Source: Oceanospirillaceae bacterium UBA7410 (lineage in GTDB: Bacteria; Pseudomonadota; Gammaproteobacteria; Pseudomonadales; Balneatricaceae). Taken from it: 6,364 bases of DNA. Position 1 is the first letter of the stretch. Every line of letters begins with the position of its first letter. Where the stretch lies: assembly GCA_002470565.1 (NCBI GenBank), contig DKMQ01000079.1:1-6364 (forward strand). Direction: 5' to 3'. Below the pieces are notes generated by a model. That model saw only the letters and a list, made by a program, of their open reading frames with translations. It was not told the origin of the DNA and ran no database searches. Shown here one piece after another: positions 1 through 6,319 of the stretch. Position numbers and translations under genes: made by a program.

Positions 1-107
1 AATGGTAGCGCAAGGGCTGCGCCACCAAAACCAAGGCCTGCACGGACAAAACCAGACCAAACAAAAATGCAGCTGATCGCGACAAGCTGTGCAGTGCTAA
101 AGTCCAT
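1..107 (-). CDS. TauE/SafE-type membrane permease, N-terminal fragment
   Basis: This is the first 35 codons of a leftward gene that continues beyond the window. The reading frame starts at ATG 107-105 and gives a hydrophobic segment followed by GFVRAGLGFGGAALALP. The pattern G-F-x-R-x-G-x-G-F-G-G near the N-terminus is typical of TauE/SafE (former DUF81) permeases, inner-membrane proteins linked to export of sulfite or organosulfur anions in some members. The substrate here cannot be inferred. No in-frame ATG, GTG or TTG lies between position 107 and the end of prmA, so this start is the only ordinary one. It has no good Shine-Dalgarno sequence directly upstream. The gene follows prmA by 37 bases on the same strand and may be co-transcribed with it. 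The family call rests on one short motif region, so it is moderately secure. Confidence 0.65.
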   Translation of the reverse strand, partial: MDFSTAQLVAISCIFVWSGFVRAGLGFGGAALALP

Positions 108-144
108 AAGTTTTATAATACATATGTATTCCCTTTTATGAAAT

Positions 145-1038
145 TTAGCGTTTTTGCCCGTCTATACGCACCCATTCGTCTTTAGACACTACGCTATGCA
201 TGTCAAACCATGGTGTATAAGCAGCTATCACAGCATCGGCTTGATGATCCAGAATGCCAGACAAAGCGATTAAACCTTTGGGTTTGGTAAGTGCGGCAAG
301 GCGCGCTGCCATATCTATTAATGGGCCTGCTAATATATTGGCTAGCATTACATCAACTGCCTTGTTAGGGGCGTTTTCAGGTAAAAATACCGGAATGGTA
401 TCGGCGCTAATACCGTTACGCTTGGCGTTATCAATTGTTGAGGTTAATGCTTGGGTATCGTTGTCTACGCCTACAACATGCTCAGCGCCCATCAGAATGG
501 CGCCAATGGCTAGGATGCCTGAGCCACAGCCGTAATCTATGACAGTTTTGCCTTCCCAGTTTTGCTGTGCAATCCACTGTAAGCATAGAGCAGTAGTGGG
601 GTGGCTGCCTGTGCCAAAAGCTAAGCCTGGATCTAACATAAGGTTTGCAGCACTTGGGTCTGGCGCTGGTTTCCAGCTAGGGCAAACCCACAGGCGTTCA
701 CCAAACTGAATAGGTTCAAAGCGATCCATCCACTGCCTTTCCCAATCTTTATCTTCTAAAATTTCTAGCTTGTAGGTGGGGAAGTGAGTGCTAGGAAAAG
801 CCTCTTGCCAGCCGTTTCTAAGGTGATCTAATAGAGCATCACTATCGGTATCTGCTTCAAACAAACCCATAACTTGGGTGTCTTGCCATAAAGGGGTGGT
901 GCCTTTGATAGGCTCAAAGACAGGTTGGTCTGCACCATCTAGCATGCTCACCGCCCCTGCGCCGCATAGTAATAGCATGTCCTCTAAAAATTCAGAATTT
1001 TCAGGTGTAGAAGATAAGGTAATTTGAACCCAAGGCAT
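145..1038 (-). CDS. prmA: Ribosomal protein L11 methyltransferase PrmA
   Basis: PrmA is a cytoplasmic S-adenosylmethionine-dependent methyltransferase that trimethylates ribosomal protein L11. The 297-residue length is close to the 293 of E. coli PrmA. An N-terminal L11-recognition domain (about 1-70) is followed by the linker and catalytic domain. Visible signatures are EDKDWERQWMDRF (95-107), LDPGLAFGTGSHPTT (135-149), the SAM-binding glycine motif VIDYGCGSGILAIGA (166-180), the acidic residue ending the second strand (D192 in VVGVDND) and the family motif ANILAGPL (233-240). The C-terminus ends in DEWVRIDGQK, as in known PrmA proteins. The ATG at 1036-1038 has only a modest Shine-Dalgarno (AGAG). 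In many relatives prmA follows accC directly; here a terminator-like hairpin separates them, so prmA may depend on read-through or on its own promoter in the 40 bases ahead of it. Confidence 0.97.
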   Translation of the reverse strand: MPWVQITLSSTPENSEFLEDMLLLCGAGAVSMLDGADQPVFEPIKGTTPLWQDTQVMGLFEADTDSDALLDHLRNGWQEAFPSTHFPTYKLEILEDKDWERQWMDRFEPIQFGERLWVCPSWKPAPDPSAANLMLDPGLAFGTGSHPTTALCLQWIAQQNWEGKTVIDYGCGSGILAIGAILMGAEHVVGVDNDTQALTSTIDNAKRNGISADTIPVFLPENAPNKAVDVMLANILAGPLIDMAARLAALTKPKGLIALSGILDHQADAVIAAYTPWFDMHSVVSKDEWVRIDGQKR

Positions 1039-1077
1039 AAAGATCTCTGGAAGCGGTTAGGCTTAATATATGGGGTT

Positions 1078-1141
1078 AAAAAAAAGGGCCAGTACCCAGT
1101 ATCTGCATAAAATAATGCAGGTGCTGGGTTTAAGCCCTTTT
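1078..1141 (-). terminator. Intrinsic terminator after accC
   Basis: The outer arms AAAAGGGC (1082-1089) and GCCCTTTT (1134-1141) pair perfectly. Inside them ACCCAG (1094-1099) pairs with CTGGGT (1124-1129), and CTGCAT (1103-1108) pairs with ATGCAG (1115-1120), around a six-base loop. On the leftward transcript the hairpin ends in a run of eight U (plus-strand A run 1078-1085). That is a classic rho-independent terminator for the aroQ-accB-accC transcript. On the plus strand it is followed by only four T, and no rightward gene needs it. Confidence 0.85.
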
Positions 1142-1186
1142 GCCTTAACTTAATAGAGGTTATAAATGCTTCTATTAAGTTAAGGC
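1142..1186. repeat. Perfect 16-bp inverted repeat beside the accC terminator
   Basis: The left arm GCCTTAACTTAATAGA (1142-1157) is exactly complementary to the right arm (1171-1186), with a 13-base spacer. In RNA the stem could extend inward through G-U and G-C pairs. It begins 20 bases past the accC stop codon and abuts the terminator hairpin with no bases between them. No T run follows it on either strand, so it is not an intrinsic terminator by itself. It may protect the 3' end of the accBC mRNA, be a protein-binding palindrome, or be a dispersed palindromic repeat. The function is unknown. Confidence 0.85.
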
Positions 1187-1206
1187 GAGTATGTCAAAAC
1201 GAAGGT

Positions 1207-2547
1207 TTAGAGGCCTAGTTTCTTTTCTAAGTAATGGATATTAACCCCACCTTCAGCAAAAAGTGCATCACGTACAATTTCTTGTTGTAAAGCGATGTTA
1301 GTCTTGATGCCATCAATGATCATTTCATCCAAAGCCACTTCCATACGTTTTAATGCTTGTTTGCGTGTAGGCGCATGGGTGATGATTTTCGCAATCATAG
1401 AATCATAAAAGGGTGGCACCGTGTAACCACTATAAAGATGGGAGTCCACCCTTACACCTAAGCCACCTGGAGCGTGAAACTGTGTCACTTTTCCTGGGCA
1501 TGGCATGAAGGTTTTAGCATCTTCTGCGTTGATGCGACACTCAAAGGCATGGCCATTGATGACGATGTCTTCTTGCTTCACAGATAGTGGTAAACCACTA
1601 GCAACAAGCAGCTGTTCTTTGATGATGTCTATGCCAGTAATCATTTCTGATACAGGGTGCTCTACCTGAACACGAGTGTTCATTTCAATGAAATAGAAAC
1701 CACCATCCTCATATAAAAATTCGAATGTACCAGCGCCTCTGTAACCAATTTCAAGACAAGCATCGGTGCAGCTTTTAAGTACTTGCGCACGAGCAGCTTG
1801 ATCCATGTGAGGTGCTGGAGCTTCTTCTACTACTTTTTGATGACGGCGCTGCATGGAGCAGTCACGGTCGTAAAGGTGGATAACACCACCTTGGCCGTCA
1901 GCCAAAATCTGCACTTCTACATGGCGCGGATTTTGTAAAAACTTTTCCATATAAACCGTATCATTACCAAAAGCACCTTTGGCTTCGCCTTTGGTGACTG
2001 CAATAGAGGTAATTAGAGATTCTTCATTCTCTACCACACGCATTCCGCGACCACCGCCACCTGCAGAGGCTTTAATGATAACAGGGTAGCCAATGCCTCT
2101 TGCGATACGCTTGGTGCGTTCTTCATCATCATCTAAAGGGCCGTCAGAGCCTGGTACTGTTGGTACGCCTGCTTTTTGCATAGCTTTAATCGCTGCTACC
2201 TTATCGCCCATAATGCGAATAGTTGCAGCAGTAGGTCCGATAAAGGTAAAGCCACTAGTTTCTACCATTTCTGCGAAGTCTGCATTTTCTGCCAAGAAAC
2301 CATAGCCAGGATGGATGCCTGTGGCGTGTGTCACTTCTGCCGCTGATAAAATGCGTGGGATGTTTAAATAGCTTTCGGTTGACGAGTTGGGGCCAATGCA
2401 CACCGCCTCATCAGCCAAACGCACGTGCATTAGGTCTTTGTCTACTTTGGAGTGCACGGCTACGGTTTTAATGCCTAATTCTTTACAGGCACGTAAAATA
2501 CGTAGGGCGATTTCTCCACGGTTAGCAATAACAACTTTTTCTAACAT
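1207..2547 (-). CDS. accC: Biotin carboxylase subunit AccC of acetyl-CoA carboxylase
   Basis: AccC uses ATP and bicarbonate to carboxylate the biotin carried on AccB, the first half-reaction of acetyl-CoA carboxylase, in the cytoplasm. The 446 residues align without offset to the numbering of the E. coli enzyme (449 residues). K116 and K159 are present for ATP binding, the latter beside the glycine-rich loop [11 protein letters not shown] (160-170). H209, K238, E276, E288, N290, R292, E296, R338 and D382 are all present as well. The order is an N-terminal biotin carboxylase domain (1-115), an ATP-grasp domain (about 116-330) and a C-terminal domain (about 335-442). The ATG is preceded by GGAG (2554-2557) with a six-base spacing. 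The gene begins 14 bases after the accB stop, so the two are co-transcribed and probably translationally linked. Nothing is broken or missing. Confidence 0.99.
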   Translation of the reverse strand: MLEKVVIANRGEIALRILRACKELGIKTVAVHSKVDKDLMHVRLADEAVCIGPNSSTESYLNIPRILSAAEVTHATGIHPGYGFLAENADFAEMVETSGFTFIGPTAATIRIMGDKVAAIKAMQKAGVPTVPGSDGPLDDDEERTKRIARGIGYPVIIKASAGGGGRGMRVVENEESLITSIAVTKGEAKGAFGNDTVYMEKFLQNPRHVEVQILADGQGGVIHLYDRDCSMQRRHQKVVEEAPAPHMDQAARAQVLKSCTDACLEIGYRGAGTFEFLYEDGGFYFIEMNTRVQVEHPVSEMITGIDIIKEQLLVASGLPLSVKQEDIVINGHAFECRINAEDAKTFMPCPGKVTQFHAPGGLGVRVDSHLYSGYTVPPFYDSMIAKIITHAPTRKQALKRMEVALDEMIIDGIKTNIALQQEIVRDALFAEGGVNIHYLEKKLGL

Positions 2548-2561
2548 AGGAAACTCCGGTA

Positions 2562-3020
2562 TTAGGCAATAGTGACCAGAGGTTGATCAAATTCAACGGC
2601 TTCACCATCTTCGACCAATATCGCGGTAATAGTGCCGGATTTGTCGGCTTCAATTTGGTTCATCATTTTCATCGCTTCGATGATACAAATAACGTCACCT
2701 TCTTTAACTTTTTGGCCTACTTCAGAAAACGCTGGTGCGCCAGGAGACGGGCAGCGATAAAAGGTTCCAACCATAGGCGAGGCTACTGCATGGCCATTCA
2801 CAGCAGGTGCGCTTGCAGCAGCAGGTTCAGCTGCTACAGCAGGTGGTGCAGCAGCAATCGCAGCTACTGGAGCGGCTTGCATTACTGGTGCAGCAGCAGC
2901 CATCATTGCTGAAGAGGCGCGACTAATGCGCACTGACTCTTCACCTTCTTTAATTTCAATTTCGTTAATGTCAGACTCTTCTAGTAACTCGATGAGCTTT
3001 TTTACTTTACGAATATCCAC
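2562..3020 (-). CDS. accB: Biotin carboxyl carrier protein AccB (BCCP) of acetyl-CoA carboxylase
   Basis: AccB carries the covalently bound biotin that moves carboxyl groups from AccC to the carboxyltransferase. The protein has 152 residues (E. coli 156). The N-terminal region [16 protein letters not shown] is typical of the family. It is followed by an Ala/Pro-rich flexible linker (about 37-75) and the biotinyl domain (about 77-152). The biotinylation motif EAMKMMN has the acceptor lysine at K118, and the 'thumb' loop PSPGAPAF (91-98), characteristic of the bacterial acetyl-CoA carboxylase carrier, is present. The start codon is GTG (3018-3020); the frame is closed upstream by a stop at 3042-3044 with no other start. 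AroQ lies 32 bases upstream. An ATG at 3020-3022, two bases earlier, is out of frame. Confidence 0.98.
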   Translation of the reverse strand: MDIRKVKKLIELLEESDINEIEIKEGEESVRISRASSAMMAAAAPVMQAAPVAAIAAAPPAVAAEPAAASAPAVNGHAVASPMVGTFYRCPSPGAPAFSEVGQKVKEGDVICIIEAMKMMNQIEADKSGTITAILVEDGEAVEFDQPLVTIA

Positions 3021-3030
3021 ATGATCTCCT
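3018..3030 (-). promoter_or_regulatory. accB ribosome binding site and GTG start
   Basis: The strand reads AGGAG (3026-3030), then ATCAT, then GTG (3018-3020). The five-base spacing fits the GTG. The same stretch contains an ATG (3020-3022) only three bases from AGGAG and in another frame; it gives just MWIFVK before a stop at 3002-3004. The GTG is therefore the true start, which also yields the conserved N-terminus MDIRK. Confidence 0.85.
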
Positions 3031-3052
3031 GTGTATCTTTTTTAAATGAAAA

Positions 3053-3493
3053 TTAACTGCTCAAACGCCCAATGGCGGCGTCCATAGCAAAATGATAACC
3101 GTCAGCACCTAGGCCACAAATAACGCCTTGAGCAATATCGGATAAATAAGAATGATGACGAAATTTTTCGCGTTGATGCACATTGCTTAGATGCACTTCA
3201 ATAAAGGGAATGTTTACTGCAAGCAATGCGTCGCGCAGGGCCACGCTTGTGTGTGTGTATGCTGCTGGGTTAATAACGATGTACTGGACGCCATCTTCTT
3301 GGGCTTGATGAACTGCCTCTATGAGCTCGTGCTCGGCGTTACTTTGCTTACAATGTAAAATAACATCAGCTTGCTGGCATTGTAGTTGGCACTGTGATTC
3401 TATCTGCGCCAAGGTGAGCGTGCCGTAGATTCCAGGCTCTCGTTTACCAAGTAGGTTGAGGTTTGGACCATTAAGTAGCAGGATATGTGCCAT
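3053..3493 (-). CDS. aroQ: Type II 3-dehydroquinate dehydratase AroQ
   Basis: AroQ converts 3-dehydroquinate to 3-dehydroshikimate, the third step of the shikimate pathway to aromatic amino acids, in the cytoplasm. Type II enzymes are usually dodecamers of subunits of about 145-150 residues; this one has 146. Visible features are the N-terminal [21 protein letters not shown] with catalytic-loop R18 and Y23, then N75 and H81 in [11 protein letters not shown]99 and the catalytic H101 in FIEVHLSN, and R112 in FRHHS. The C-terminal [15 protein letters not shown] is also typical. All expected active-site residues are present. It is the first gene of the aroQ-accB-accC cluster, an order common in gammaproteobacteria. 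The ATG at 3491-3493 is preceded by a moderate purine-rich site (GGAAAG). A candidate extended -10 promoter lies about 40 bases upstream. Confidence 0.98.
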   Translation of the reverse strand: MAHILLLNGPNLNLLGKREPGIYGTLTLAQIESQCQLQCQQADVILHCKQSNAEHELIEAVHQAQEDGVQYIVINPAAYTHTSVALRDALLAVNIPFIEVHLSNVHQREKFRHHSYLSDIAQGVICGLGADGYHFAMDAAIGRLSS

Positions 3494-3538
3494 TAAATAC
3501 TTTCCATTGCGCCAGCAAGTTAATGAAGATAATGGAAG

Positions 3539-3567
3539 ATGATAGCAGGTTGGCAGGATTTTGCCGA
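3539..3567 (-). promoter_or_regulatory. Candidate sigma70 promoter for aroQ-accB-accC
   Basis: Read leftward, there is TCGGCA (3562-3567, four of six matches to TTGACA), a 17-base spacer, and TATCAT (3539-3544, five of six matches to TATAAT). The -10 is directly preceded by TGC, giving an extended -10. Transcription would start near 3532, leaving a leader of about 39 bases before aroQ. It interlocks with the rightward promoter at 3550-3579. This is predicted by eye only. Confidence 0.55.
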
Positions 3568-3579
3568 AGTTTTTATACT
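3550..3579 (+). promoter_or_regulatory. Candidate sigma70 promoter for the lipoprotein gene
   Basis: TTGGCA (3550-3555) and TATACT (3574-3579) each match the consensus at five of six positions and are separated by 18 bases. Transcription would begin near 3586, about 66 bases before the ATG at 3652. This supports the short gene model for the lipoprotein, because a start at 3487 would lie upstream of the promoter. The leader contains a small AGGAG/CTCCT inverted repeat (3594-3598 and 3605-3609). Confidence 0.6.
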
Positions 3580-3651
3580 TTATTTAACCCTAGAGGAGTC
3601 TGCGCTCCTGTGCCACTGTTATGTTACTCTTGTAGGGGTAAACTATATTGG

Positions 3652-4635
3652 ATGCTTTTTATGACTTTGACCGCTTTACGTTTATACCTGCGCCTTAACA
3701 CTGTTGTTCTTAGCAGTGTGTTTTTCATGCTCACAGGGTGTGCTACGCAACTCCCTATAAAAGCGCAGGGGCAACAAGTCACTAATGATCAAAGTGTTGG
3801 GCTTGCCCAATCATCACCTGTGTTAAAGGCTTTGGCGCCGATAGAGCCGAGCGCAAACCTAGTTCCTATCGTTAAGGACATTACTGAGCAGAAGTCTGGT
3901 GTGGTTAAAAATGACACTGCTAAGACTCAGGTGTCTGAGGTTGAGGTTGAGGTTAATAATACTCAGCCTTCTGACGGTGTTGCTTTCTTATTAGGCGAAG
4001 CTGGGTGGGCTTTTTCGAATGATAAGTTAACGACGCCAAAAGGAGAAAGTGCATATTATTTTCTAACTCAGGTGCTAGACAGAAATCCAGACAACCCACA
4101 GGCACTTGACGCTTTAGAAAAAATTGTCCAACGATATTATGAGTTGTTACGTAATAGCTTAAAAAAGGGCAAGCTGGAACAGGCTCGTGTATTTTGGTCT
4201 AGAGCTAAGAAAGTGAAACCTCAACATCAAAAACTTAATGAAATGAAGGCTTTGATAAACGATTATGCAGTTACTAAAAAACTTACAGCAGCGCCTGAGC
4301 TAGTCACAAAAAAGCTACTGAAGCCAGTATCTGGTCCAGTGACTAAAACACCAACCATGAGAACTCAAAGGCTGCCATTGCCCGCTAAATTAATTGGCCA
4401 GCAAGATGAACATTTGGCCAAGTGGTTGATCACTGTGGCACAACAGGCTCAAAAATTACAGGCCACCATATTAATTGTTGTCCCTAAAGATAATCAAGCA
4501 CGGTGGGTCTATAAAGTAATGAATGGTGCTGATCCAGAGCAGCGCATCCGAGCTAATATAAAGCATAGCAAGCCAGTGCGGCTAGAAGTTACTTACCTAG
4601 CGCGCAAAGATGAGCTTGAAATTTACTCGAACTAA
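3652..4635 (+). CDS. Uncharacterised lipoprotein with TPR-like helical region
   Basis: This is a 327-residue protein of unknown function. It starts with a lipoprotein signal peptide: basic residues, a hydrophobic stretch, then the lipobox LTGC with the modified cysteine at residue 30 (codon 3739-3741). Alanine follows the cysteine, which by the Lol rule favours the outer membrane. Residues about 32-105 are a low-complexity Thr/Val/Gln-rich spacer including EVEVEV. Residues about 108-205 look like a short TPR-like helical region of the type L-T-x-P-x-G-x-x-A...VLxxxPxNxxAxxxL...A-x-x-x-x-x-x-A-x-x-V-x-P. The C-terminal part (about 240-317) predicts as alternating helix and strand, with VVPKDNQARWVYKVMNG as its most distinctive stretch; I do not recognise it. 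ATG 3652 has AGGGG 13 bases upstream; ATG 3661 is an alternative. The same frame is open back to a GTG at 3487, but that lies inside aroQ and upstream of the likely promoter, and would bury the signal peptide. It may be co-transcribed with the DUF2333 gene 60 bases downstream. Confidence 0.8.
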   Translation: MLFMTLTALRLYLRLNTVVLSSVFFMLTGCATQLPIKAQGQQVTNDQSVGLAQSSPVLKALAPIEPSANLVPIVKDITEQKSGVVKNDTAKTQVSEVEVEVNNTQPSDGVAFLLGEAGWAFSNDKLTTPKGESAYYFLTQVLDRNPDNPQALDALEKIVQRYYELLRNSLKKGKLEQARVFWSRAKKVKPQHQKLNEMKALINDYAVTKKLTAAPELVTKKLLKPVSGPVTKTPTMRTQRLPLPAKLIGQQDEHLAKWLITVAQQAQKLQATILIVVPKDNQARWVYKVMNGADPEQRIRANIKHSKPVRLEVTYLARKDELEIYSN

Positions 4636-4637
4636 CA

Positions 4638-4647
4638 GCATATATGC
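4638..4647. repeat. Small palindrome GCATATATGC in the lipoprotein-DUF2333 gap
   Basis: A perfect 10-base palindrome begins two bases after the lipoprotein stop codon. It has no T run and is too short for a convincing terminator. The remaining 48 bases before the next gene are AT-rich and end in the Shine-Dalgarno of the DUF2333 gene. I see no convincing -35/-10 pair there, which fits co-transcription from the upstream promoter. Confidence 0.4.
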
Positions 4648-4695
4648 ATAGATTGTAGTTGTTAATATTTAAAGGTATTCATAAGGAAGTAAAAA

Positions 4696-5706
4696 ATGCT
4701 GAGCATTAAGCAGGGATTTCGTAACATTAAAGAAGATTATGTGGATGGCAGCCACTGGATACTTAAGTCAGTGGCTGCCTTTGTGCTGGTGTATGTGTTG
4801 ATAGCCATGGTGCTGGGTTTTTATTGGAATAGTGAGCCTGACGTTTTGCCGCCCAGTAACAACCAGGCCGTGACGGGCGCAGCGACCACAACAGCCTTGT
4901 TAAATGTAGCGACTACTTTACTGGACAAGCCAGGTGGATACCTCTCTAACGATGTCTCCTTGCCTGGCGTGTGGATGGATAATATTCCTAATTGGGAATA
5001 TGGTGTTTTAATTCAAGTGCGTGATTTATCTCGAGCATTGCGTAAAGATTTTAGTAGATCGCAATCGCAGTCTACTGAAGATGTTGACTTAGCTGTGGCA
5101 GAGCCGCAATTCAATTTTGATAGCCAAAGCTGGATGTTGCCATCAAGCGAGGGAGAGTATCGTACTGGTATAAATGCACTTGGACGTTATCTTGAGCGGT
5201 TGTCTGATCAGCAGCAAAGCCAAGCGCAATTTTATGCCCGCGCAGATAATTTAACTAGATGGTTAGGTGACGTAGAAACACGATTGGGTAGTTTGTCTCA
5301 GCGACTTAGTGCCAGTGTAGGCCAGATGCGCTTAAACACAGATTTGGCAGGAGATGCGTCAGCCACGCAATCCACCATCACGTCGTCAGAGCTAGAAATT
5401 AAAACGCCTTGGTCTCAAATTGATGATGTATTTTATGAGGCCCGCGGAGCAAGTTGGGCATTAATACAACTATTGCACGCGATTGAAGTGGACTTTAGTT
5501 CAGTGCTAGAAAAGAAAAATGCACTAGTGAGTTTGCGTCAAATTATTCGTGAGTTAGAAGCCACCCAAGAAACCTTATGGAGTCCGATGATAATGAATGG
5601 TTCTGGATTTGGTTTGATGGCCAATCATTCATTGGTGATGGCATCTTATATATCCCGCGCTAATGCAGGCATCATAGATCTAAGAGAGTTGTTAACTCAA
5701 GGGTAG
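4696..5706 (+). CDS. DUF2333 family inner-membrane protein
   Basis: This 336-residue protein is of a kind found in gammaproteobacteria and assigned to DUF2333; its function is unknown. A short cytoplasmic N-terminus is followed by one transmembrane segment (about 22-43), with the rest predicted in the periplasm. Conserved-looking blocks are the stretch after KPGGYLSND (78-86) through WEYGVLIQVRDLSRALR (100-116), a probable helical or coiled-coil region (179-205), TPWSQIDDVFYEARG (237-251), and the strongly conserved C-terminus with NGSGFGLMANHSLVMASYIS (301-320) and RANAGIIDLR (321-330). The ATG has a good AAGGAAG site six bases or so upstream. It lies 60 bases after the lipoprotein gene on the same strand, which suggests an envelope-related pair. 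The family assignment is from recognised sequence patterns, not a search. Confidence 0.88.
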   Translation: MLSIKQGFRNIKEDYVDGSHWILKSVAAFVLVYVLIAMVLGFYWNSEPDVLPPSNNQAVTGAATTTALLNVATTLLDKPGGYLSNDVSLPGVWMDNIPNWEYGVLIQVRDLSRALRKDFSRSQSQSTEDVDLAVAEPQFNFDSQSWMLPSSEGEYRTGINALGRYLERLSDQQQSQAQFYARADNLTRWLGDVETRLGSLSQRLSASVGQMRLNTDLAGDASATQSTITSSELEIKTPWSQIDDVFYEARGASWALIQLLHAIEVDFSSVLEKKNALVSLRQIIRELEATQETLWSPMIMNGSGFGLMANHSLVMASYISRANAGIIDLRELLTQG

Positions 5707-5712
5707 GGTAGC

Positions 5713-5746
5713 ACACGATCTCATTGCCTGCGCAAAGAGATCGTGT
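5713..5746. terminator. Hairpin between convergent DUF2333 and ppa genes
   Basis: ACACGATCTC (5713-5722) pairs perfectly with GAGATCGTGT (5737-5746). Inside, after one A-A mismatch, TTGC (5724-5727) pairs with GCAA (5732-5735) around a four-base loop. The hairpin fills the 52-base gap between two converging genes, the usual place for a bidirectional terminator. Neither side has a clear T run, so its termination efficiency is uncertain. Confidence 0.6.
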
Positions 5747-5758
5747 ATTGTTGCTGCT

Positions 5759-6286
5759 TTAGCCTTTGTAGGCTGCGGCTGCAACTTGGATTTTAGCTTT
5801 TGCAGACTCTACGCCTTCCCAGCTCTCAACCTTAACCCATTTGCCTTTTTCTAGGTTTTTGTAGTTTTCAAAAAACTCTTTGATTTGATTGCGTAGCATT
5901 TCTGGTAAATCGGTGATGTCTTGCACATCATTATAGGCTTGAGTTAGCTTTTCATGAGGTACTGCTAAAAGCTTGGCGTCTTCACCTGCTTCATCAGTCA
6001 TGTTTAAAACGCCTACTGGACGGCAGCGGATCACACTTCCAGGTACAACAGGGTAAGGGGTAACAACTAATACATCTAGCGCGTCGCCATCATCGGCTAA
6101 GGTGTTGTTAATATAGCCATAGTTGGCTGGATAAAACATTGGCGAAGCCATGAAGCGGTCAACAAATAAAGCGTCAGCGTCTTTGTCAATTTCGTACTTA
6201 ACAGGGCTGCTGTTAGCTGGAATTTCAATGACAACGTAAATGTCGTGGGGTAAGTCTTTACCGGCTGGGATGTTTTGATAGCTCAT
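5759..6286 (-). CDS. ppa: Inorganic pyrophosphatase, family I
   Basis: Ppa hydrolyses pyrophosphate to two phosphates in the cytoplasm, pulling biosynthetic reactions forward; it needs magnesium. The 175-residue length is typical of the hexameric bacterial enzyme. Compared with E. coli numbering the active-site residues are shifted by one and all present: E21, K30, E32, R44, Y52, Y56, D66, D68, D71, D98, D103, K105, Y142 and K143. The signature reads DGDALDV (66-72), with alanine (codon GCG) where most relatives have proline. The N-terminus [13 protein letters not shown] matches the Pseudomonas-type enzyme and fixes the start. A possible Shine-Dalgarno AGGA (6299-6302) is 12 bases from the ATG, rather far. 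The gene converges on the DUF2333 gene and appears to be transcribed alone. Confidence 0.98.
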   Translation of the reverse strand: MSYQNIPAGKDLPHDIYVVIEIPANSSPVKYEIDKDADALFVDRFMASPMFYPANYGYINNTLADDGDALDVLVVTPYPVVPGSVIRCRPVGVLNMTDEAGEDAKLLAVPHEKLTQAYNDVQDITDLPEMLRNQIKEFFENYKNLEKGKWVKVESWEGVESAKAKIQVAAAAYKG

Positions 6287-6303
6287 GATCTAGTTTGATC
6301 CTA

Positions 6304-6319
6304 ATAATAGTTAATAATA
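6304..6319 (-). promoter_or_regulatory. Possible -10 elements upstream of ppa
   Basis: On the minus strand the AT-rich upstream region contains two TATTAT hexamers (6304-6309 and 6314-6319). The outer one would give a leader of about 21 bases that includes AGGA (6299-6302). No good -35 sits at the right distance, so this is only a candidate promoter. The rest of 6320-6364 is AT-rich and shows no gene. Confidence 0.3.

Noticed and set aside
254..535. Open frame on the plus strand inside prmA
   Set aside because: It lies antisense within a complete, well-conserved prmA gene and its product resembles no known protein.
2093..2572. Two plus-strand open frames (2093-2305 and 2387-2572) opposite accC
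   Set aside because: Both are antisense to highly conserved biotin carboxylase coding sequence and have no recognisable product.
2810..2910. Repetitive GCAGCA-rich stretch that resembles a simple repeat
   Set aside because: It encodes the alanine-rich linker of AccB, normal for this family.
2583..2912. Plus-strand open frame opposite accB with a Cys/Ser/Arg-rich product
   Set aside because: The odd composition is the antisense reading of the Ala/Pro-rich linker of accB.
3937..3954. Three tandem copies of GAGGTT
   Set aside because: It is a short in-frame repeat giving EVEVEV in the low-complexity spacer of the lipoprotein, with no sign of a separate element.
6302..6319. Direct repeat of TAATAATA upstream of ppa
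   Set aside because: It is short and AT-rich, as expected in a promoter region, and too weak to call an operator.
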